A stretch of 64,000 nt of DNA, from contig VGTH01000020.1 of NCBI GenBank assembly GCA_016874755.1, forward strand, positions 33,232 through 97,231. The letters are read 5' to 3'. The position numbers and the translations under genes are program-made. Below are positions 60,238-64,000 of the stretch, in pieces (the stretch's first letter is position 1; the number at the start of each line of letters is the position of its first letter). Below the pieces are notes generated by a model. That model saw only the letters and a program-made list of their open reading frames with translations. It had not been told where the DNA came from and ran no database searches. Origin of the DNA: Deltaproteobacteria bacterium. GTDB lineage: Bacteria > Desulfobacterota > Binatia > UBA9968.

Positions 60238-61239
60238 TTAGATGGAAAATTTTAAGTTGCCGACCGCCATGCGATCGCGCCAGCCGACCCACAGATTGGT
60301 GCTAAGATATTTATCGCCGAAGTCGGGAAACACTGTAACGACCGTGCCTGAGCGCAGCTTGCGCCCGAGTTTCAAGGCGGCAAACATCGCCGCGCCGGAA
60401 GACTGCCCCAGCAATAAGCCTTCCTCTTGGCTCAAGCGGTAGACCATCGAGTAGGCGTCATCGGTGCCGACCGGGATTTTTTCGTCGAGTTCTTCCTCGT
60501 GGTAAATGCCCGGTACGATCGAGCTCGCCATGTGTTTCAACCCTTCAAGGCCGTGCAATGCGTCGTCCGGCTCGACGGCAATGACGCGGATAGCGGGATT
60601 TTTTTCTTTGAGAAAACGCCCAGCGCCCATGATCGTGCCACCGGTGCCGATGCCGGCGACAAAATGGGTGATCTTGCCATCGGTCTGACGATAGATTTCC
60701 GGGCCGGTGTTTTCGTAGTGGGCCTGGGAATTCATCGGATTAAAATATTGATCGGGTTTAAAATATTTTTCCGGCGCGCCGGCGAGTATTTCGCGGCAAA
60801 CGCGAATTGCGCCGTCGGAACCCTCCATCGGGTCGCTGTATGTCACCTGAGCGCCGTAGGCACTGAGAATCTGTTTGCGTTCGACGCTGACATTGGCCGG
60901 CACCACCAGCTCGACCGGGTACCCGAGCACGCGGCCGATCATCGCCAATGCGATGCCGGTGTTGCCGGAGGTCGAATCGAGTATCGTTTTACCTTGGTGC
61001 AGCTTGCCGGTGCGAATGCCTTCCTGCACCATTCGCAGCGCCGGCCGGTCTTTGACCGAGCCTCCCGGATTGCAGCCCTCCAGCTTGGCGAAAATACGGA
61101 CTCCGGCAGGAAGTCCTTCGGTGATTCTTGTGATGTGCACTAGCGGCGTATTGCCGATCAGCTCGAGAACTGAGTCGACCTTGGCCGGTCGCTCGGTGGG
61201 GACGGTAACGAGCCGGAGATTGGGAGTGGCAACCGCCAT
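60238..61239 (-). CDS. cysM: cysteine synthase (PLP-dependent, CysM/CysK family)
   Basis: This 333-aa protein is a fold-type II PLP enzyme. The PLP Lys is K63 in EGCNPGGSVKDRPALRM, the phosphate-binding loop is STSGNTGIALAMIG, and GIGTGGTIMGAGRFLKEKNP is also present. A roughly 20-residue N-terminal extension precedes the catalytic domain. The gene lies 16 bp after the MoaD/ThiS-like gene. In organisms with this pairing (as in mycobacterial CysM-CysO) the enzyme uses the carrier thiocarboxylate rather than free sulfide. The sequence does not prove that specificity; O-acetylserine plus sulfide use is the alternative. Confidence 0.92.
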   Translation of the reverse strand: MAVATPNLRLVTVPTERPAKVDSVLELIGNTPLVHITRITEGLPAGVRIFAKLEGCNPGGSVKDRPALRMVQEGIRTGKLHQGKTILDSTSGNTGIALAMIGRVLGYPVELVVPANVSVERKQILSAYGAQVTYSDPMEGSDGAIRVCREILAGAPEKYFKPDQYFNPMNSQAHYENTGPEIYRQTDGKITHFVAGIGTGGTIMGAGRFLKEKNPAIRVIAVEPDDALHGLEGLKHMASSIVPGIYHEEELDEKIPVGTDDAYSMVYRLSQEEGLLLGQSSGAAMFAALKLGRKLRSGTVVTVFPDFGDKYLSTNLWVGWRDRMAVGNLKFSI

Positions 61240-61255
61240 GGTTCACCGTGGTCGT

Positions 61256-61534
61256 CTAGCAGCCGCCGGCGATGGCCGGCACGATCGAAATGTTGTCGCC
61301 TTCTTTTAGTGAAGTGTCCATGTTCTGCAAGAAGCGGATGTCTTCGCCATTGACGAAAACGTTGACGAAGCGCCGCACTTTGCCGGTCTCGTCGCAGATA
61401 CGTTCTTTGATACCGGGATAGTGGTGTTCCAGGTCGTCGACCATGGACTTGATGTTACTTCCTTGGGCCGCCACCTCATCGGCGCCTTGGGTGTACTTGC
61501 GCAGCGGGGTCGGAACGCGAACTCGCACGGACAT
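61256..61534 (-). CDS. MoaD/ThiS/CysO-like sulfur-carrier protein ending Gly-Gly-Cys
   Basis: This 92-aa protein is a ubiquitin-like carrier: VRVRVPTPLRKYTQGADEVA, then DDLEHHYPGIKERICDETGK and VNVFVNGEDIRFLQNMDTSL. It ends SIVPAIAGGC. Carriers of this kind normally end in Gly-Gly, where the thiocarboxylate forms; here one extra Cys follows, so a peptidase step (as with Mec/JAMM proteins) or a different chemistry would be needed. The ATG at 61534 has AGGAGG about eight bases upstream; the longer frame to 61624 is rejected. It sits between the threonine-synthase and cysteine-synthase genes. Confidence 0.9.
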   Translation of the reverse strand: MSVRVRVPTPLRKYTQGADEVAAQGSNIKSMVDDLEHHYPGIKERICDETGKVRRFVNVFVNGEDIRFLQNMDTSLKEGDNISIVPAIAGGC

Positions 61535-61684
61535 GACATAGCCTCCTAGCGAACAGTCAGTGGGGGTAAAATAACCCTTCCAATTCTGCCTTGCAACGTC
61601 CGCGACGTCCTCGCTAATGCTCACGTCCTCGCTAGCGCTCGGAATCTCAAATTTCAGATCTCAGACTATCTCAGCTTGGAAATC

Positions 61685-62929
61685 TCACAGCTTTGGTTTT
61701 TGCAATGCAGCGAACAGGTTGTCGAAATCGGCTAGCTTGGCATCGATCTGATGCGCCCCTTTAACGTGCGGTGCCACCGCTTCGGGTGATTTGAAGCCAT
61801 TGCCGGTGATGCTGATGACGATGGATTCGTCCGGCGGGATGCGGCCGTTGTCGATCAGCTTTTTTGCGGCGGCGACTTCGGCGCCGCCGGCGGGCTCGGT
61901 GAAAATGCCTTCGGTGCGCGCCAGCAACTTGATCGCTTCGATGATTTCACTGTCAGTGACGCTTTCGGCCCACCCCCCCGATTCTTTCACCGCTTGAATG
62001 ACATAGTAGCCGTCACCGGGATCGCCGATGGCGATTGAGCTGGCGATGGTGTCGGGTTTGACAGGGACTATGACGTCGGTGCCTTGCTGGATGGCGTTGA
62101 CAATGGGTGCGCAGCCGGCGGCTTGCGCCGAATAAATTTTGCAACCGGTATCCTCGACCAATCCGAGGTCGATGAATTCTCTGAAGGCTTTGGCCAGCCG
62201 CGGCAGGATCGTGCCGCCGGCGGAGGCGACTACGATGTGCTGCGGCAGTTTCCAGCTGAGCTGCTCAGTGATCTCATAGCCGTGGGTCTTCGCGCCTTCT
62301 GCATAAAACGGTCTCAAGTTGACGTTCACGAACGCCCAGCCGTATTTGTCGCCGACTTCGCTGCACAGCCGATTGACGTCATCGTAGTTGCCTTTGACCG
62401 CGACGGTAATCGGGCCGTAGATCGTCGAGCCGACAATGCGGCTCTGCTCGAGGTCGTCAGGAATGAAAACATAGCATTGCAAGCCGGCCGTGGCGGCGTG
62501 GGCGGCAACCGCATGGGCCAGATTGCCCGTGGAGGCGCAGGCCACGGTAGTGAAGCCGAATTCGAGCGCTTTCGTGAGCGCCACCGCTACCACGCGGTCC
62601 TTGTACGAAAAAGTCGGGTAGCTGCCGGAGTCGTCCTTTAAATAGAGCTCCTTGACCCCCAGCGCTTTGCCGAGACGATGGGCGCGAAGCAGCGGCGTCC
62701 AACCGGAGTGCCAGCCAATGCGCGGCTCGCCATCGATGGGCAACAGCTCGCGGTAGCGCCAGAGATTGCGCTCGCGCGCGGCAATCTTTTCGCGGCTAAG
62801 TGAGCGTTTGATGGCGGCAAAATCATAGACGATTTCCAACGGGCCGAAACAATTCTCGCAGACATGCACTGGCGTGGTCGGATACTCGTGCCCGCATTCG
62901 CGGCACTGCAGCCCCTGGACGAAACCCAT
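61685..62929 (-). CDS. thrC: threonine synthase
   Basis: This 414-aa protein has an N-terminal zinc ribbon (C9, C12, C24, C27 in LQCRECGHEYPTTPVHVCEN) and a PLP domain with the Lys in YPTFSYKDRVVAVAL, ASTGNLAHAVAAHAAT and ISITGNGFKSPEAVAPHVKG. It converts phosphohomoserine to threonine. It is unusual to find it inside a sulfur-carrier operon, but both enzymes belong to fold-type II PLP enzymes and the arrangement occurs in several lineages. The gap to the carrier gene is 150 bp and has no other gene; the gap to the upstream MoeB-like gene is 15 bp. Confidence 0.92.
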   Translation of the reverse strand: MGFVQGLQCRECGHEYPTTPVHVCENCFGPLEIVYDFAAIKRSLSREKIAARERNLWRYRELLPIDGEPRIGWHSGWTPLLRAHRLGKALGVKELYLKDDSGSYPTFSYKDRVVAVALTKALEFGFTTVACASTGNLAHAVAAHAATAGLQCYVFIPDDLEQSRIVGSTIYGPITVAVKGNYDDVNRLCSEVGDKYGWAFVNVNLRPFYAEGAKTHGYEITEQLSWKLPQHIVVASAGGTILPRLAKAFREFIDLGLVEDTGCKIYSAQAAGCAPIVNAIQQGTDVIVPVKPDTIASSIAIGDPGDGYYVIQAVKESGGWAESVTDSEIIEAIKLLARTEGIFTEPAGGAEVAAAKKLIDNGRIPPDESIVISITGNGFKSPEAVAPHVKGAHQIDAKLADFDNLFAALQKPKL

Positions 62930-62944
62930 TCTTTTCCCTCTGAA

Positions 62945-63730
62945 CTAGTTGGCACCCGCGGCTGATTTTTTGCCATCGCCGCAGGCCGCGCAAGCGGGAT
63001 CGCGCCGGACCGTGACGCTGTGGAAGTTCATGCGCTTGGCATCGTAGGTGAGCAAACGATCGGTGAGCAATCCCTCTTCGAAGCCGGCGAGAAATTTGAT
63101 TGCTTCGGTGGCTTGGATGGTGCCGATGGTGCCGGCTACGGCGCCCAATATACCGGCTTGTTGGCAGCTCAGGATTTCTTCTGGCGGCGGCGGTTCCTTG
63201 AAGAAGCAGCGATAGCAAGCGCTTTTTCCCGGCAGCACGGTCATGGTCTGGCCCTGCAGGCGGATAATGCCCGCGTGGTTGAAAGCGACGCCTGCTCTAA
63301 CGGCGCAGTCATTGACTAAGAACTTGGTATCGAAGTTGTCGCTGCCGTCAACGATGAAGTCATAGCCGTCAACGATGTCCGCGGCGTTGTCCGCTTCCAA
63401 GCGCAGCGGGTACGTTTTGATTTCAATCTCGGGGTTCAATGCAGCTAGCTTGCCCTTGGCCGAATCGACTTTGGCTTGGCCGATATTCTCGGTAGCGTGC
63501 AGGATTTGACGATTGAGATTTGACAGCTCGGCGCGGTCTGGGTCGATCAAACCCAGGACGCCGATGCCAGCCGCTGCGAGATAAAATGCCGCCGGCGAAC
63601 CCAAGCCGCCGGCGCCAATGACTAGAACTCGCGCCTGGCGCAAGCGCAGCTGGGCCTTGCCGCCCAGATCGGGAACCATGATCTGCCGGCTATAGCGCTC
63701 AATCTCCGCGGTGCTGAGCCTGCTATCCAT
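62945..63730 (-). CDS. moeB: ThiF/MoeB-type sulfur-carrier adenylyltransferase
   Basis: This 261-aa protein begins RLSTAEIERYSRQIMVPDLG and has the ATP motif GAGGLGSPAAFYLAAAGIG (about 39-57), the Asp of LIDPD (63) and the Arg finger in ELSNLNRQILH. A zinc site is formed by ACYRCFF and CAACGDG. It lacks a rhodanese domain, so it is MoeB-like rather than MoeZ-like. It activates the C-terminal Gly of a ubiquitin-like carrier by adenylation. As first gene of the operon it would serve the MoaD/ThiS-like protein encoded two genes downstream. The ATG at 63730 is chosen over a longer frame to 63751. Confidence 0.92.
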   Translation of the reverse strand: MDSRLSTAEIERYSRQIMVPDLGGKAQLRLRQARVLVIGAGGLGSPAAFYLAAAGIGVLGLIDPDRAELSNLNRQILHATENIGQAKVDSAKGKLAALNPEIEIKTYPLRLEADNAADIVDGYDFIVDGSDNFDTKFLVNDCAVRAGVAFNHAGIIRLQGQTMTVLPGKSACYRCFFKEPPPPEEILSCQQAGILGAVAGTIGTIQATEAIKFLAGFEEGLLTDRLLTYDAKRMNFHSVTVRRDPACAACGDGKKSAAGAN

Positions 63731-63954
63731 CGCCGTGAAAAAGCAAACCACTTCTCAGCGTCTAAGGAGAGGTTGCTGGCTCGGGTAACAACGTAAGGTC
63801 CGTGCCGATGTGTCAACGGAAACGAACTTAAAGTTAAGAACTTGGAAGTCTATTGTCAAGATCGCGCCACTACCCATAACTCCGCTCTAAGGTTCCGCAC
63901 CGACGGTCAACGGCACATACGTAGACGCGGATGCTGGGCGGCAGTTTGGGGCGG

Positions 63955-64000
63955 TATAATCGAGCGGGTGACCCGGCGACTGGTCAGCGCCGCTGTTCGT
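63955..64000 (+). other. possible promoter and gene start at the right edge
   Basis: A perfect TATAAT (63955-63960) is followed by GTG at 63968-63970 opening a frame (MTRRLVSAAVR) that runs off the window. There is no clear -35. The 63731-63954 stretch otherwise shows no gene; on the minus strand it may hold the promoter of the MoeB operon (TTGACA at 63859-63854). Confidence 0.25.

Noticed and set aside
1..64000. tRNA or rRNA genes
   Set aside because: No cloverleaf-like sequence with TTCGA-type T arm and CCA-side stem, and no conserved rRNA block, was found in the gaps examined by eye.

Overview
The window is GC-rich, densely coded bacterial DNA from an organism not identifiable with certainty. 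The gene mix points to an uncultured soil or sediment lineage in the broad deltaproteobacterial / Binatota / Tectomicrobia / Rokubacteria space. That mix is: orphan NMT1-type substrate-binding proteins, Amidohydro_2 enzymes, alpha/beta hydrolases, VOC and cupin proteins, molybdenum hydroxylase large subunits, UbiD, and a split glycine decarboxylase. No rRNA, tRNA, CRISPR array, phage or transposase gene was seen. Placement is inference; a marker-gene tree would be needed.

Layout. 0-3 kb: end of a binding protein, then an FAD oxidoreductase and an alpha/beta hydrolase on the minus strand. 3.1-15.9 kb, all plus: a catabolic-looking series of amidohydrolase, molybdenum hydroxylase large subunit, HyuB, HyuA, SDR epimerase, ThDP enzyme, a small AtzG/GatC-like protein, amidase and RidA. 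16.1-24.1 kb, all minus: VOC protein, four substrate-binding proteins, two tandem amidohydrolase paralogues and a stand-alone caspase-like peptidase. 24.2-34.7 kb: a small ORF, a gentisate-dioxygenase-like cupin, a 1449-aa Lhr helicase, a protein with a Gly-X-Asn repeat tail, a second molybdenum hydroxylase subunit, an MlaC-like protein and an unknown protein. 34.8-37.2 kb: UbiD decarboxylase plus a maleate-isomerase/arylmalonate-decarboxylase-like protein behind a good sigma-70 promoter. 37.2-50.6 kb: RecQ, alpha/beta hydrolases, VOC and cupin proteins, a frameshifted DUF1989 gene, an 11-residue-repeat secreted protein and a LigA/LigB extradiol dioxygenase pair.

50.8-56.1 kb is a housekeeping operon: folD, gcvT, gcvH (with an unusual poly-acidic tail), gcvPA, gcvPB. 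This is the glycine cleavage system with a methylene-THF enzyme to process its C1 product. 56.1-58.3 kb holds TonB, TatA and a zinc-ribbon/DUF3426 protein. 58.4-60.0 kb is an ECF sigma factor, its zinc-type anti-sigma factor and a small secreted protein, with overlapping genes. 60.0-63.7 kb (minus) is a sulfur-carrier operon: MoeB/ThiF-like activator, threonine synthase, MoaD/ThiS-like carrier ending in Gly-Gly-Cys, cysteine synthase and a NIL-domain protein. It suggests protein-thiocarboxylate-dependent cysteine synthesis.

Intergenic gaps hold several families of imperfect palindromic repeats (TTCGACAAGCTCAG type, ACGAAGGCACGAAG type, TGTCATCCTGAGC type, TAGGGGCAACC type) and a 9-bp tandem array. 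The strongest leads are the presumed N-compound degradation cluster with its AtzG-like small subunit, the MoaD(GGC)-CysM operon, the solo caspase, the GcvH acidic tail and the two repeat proteins.
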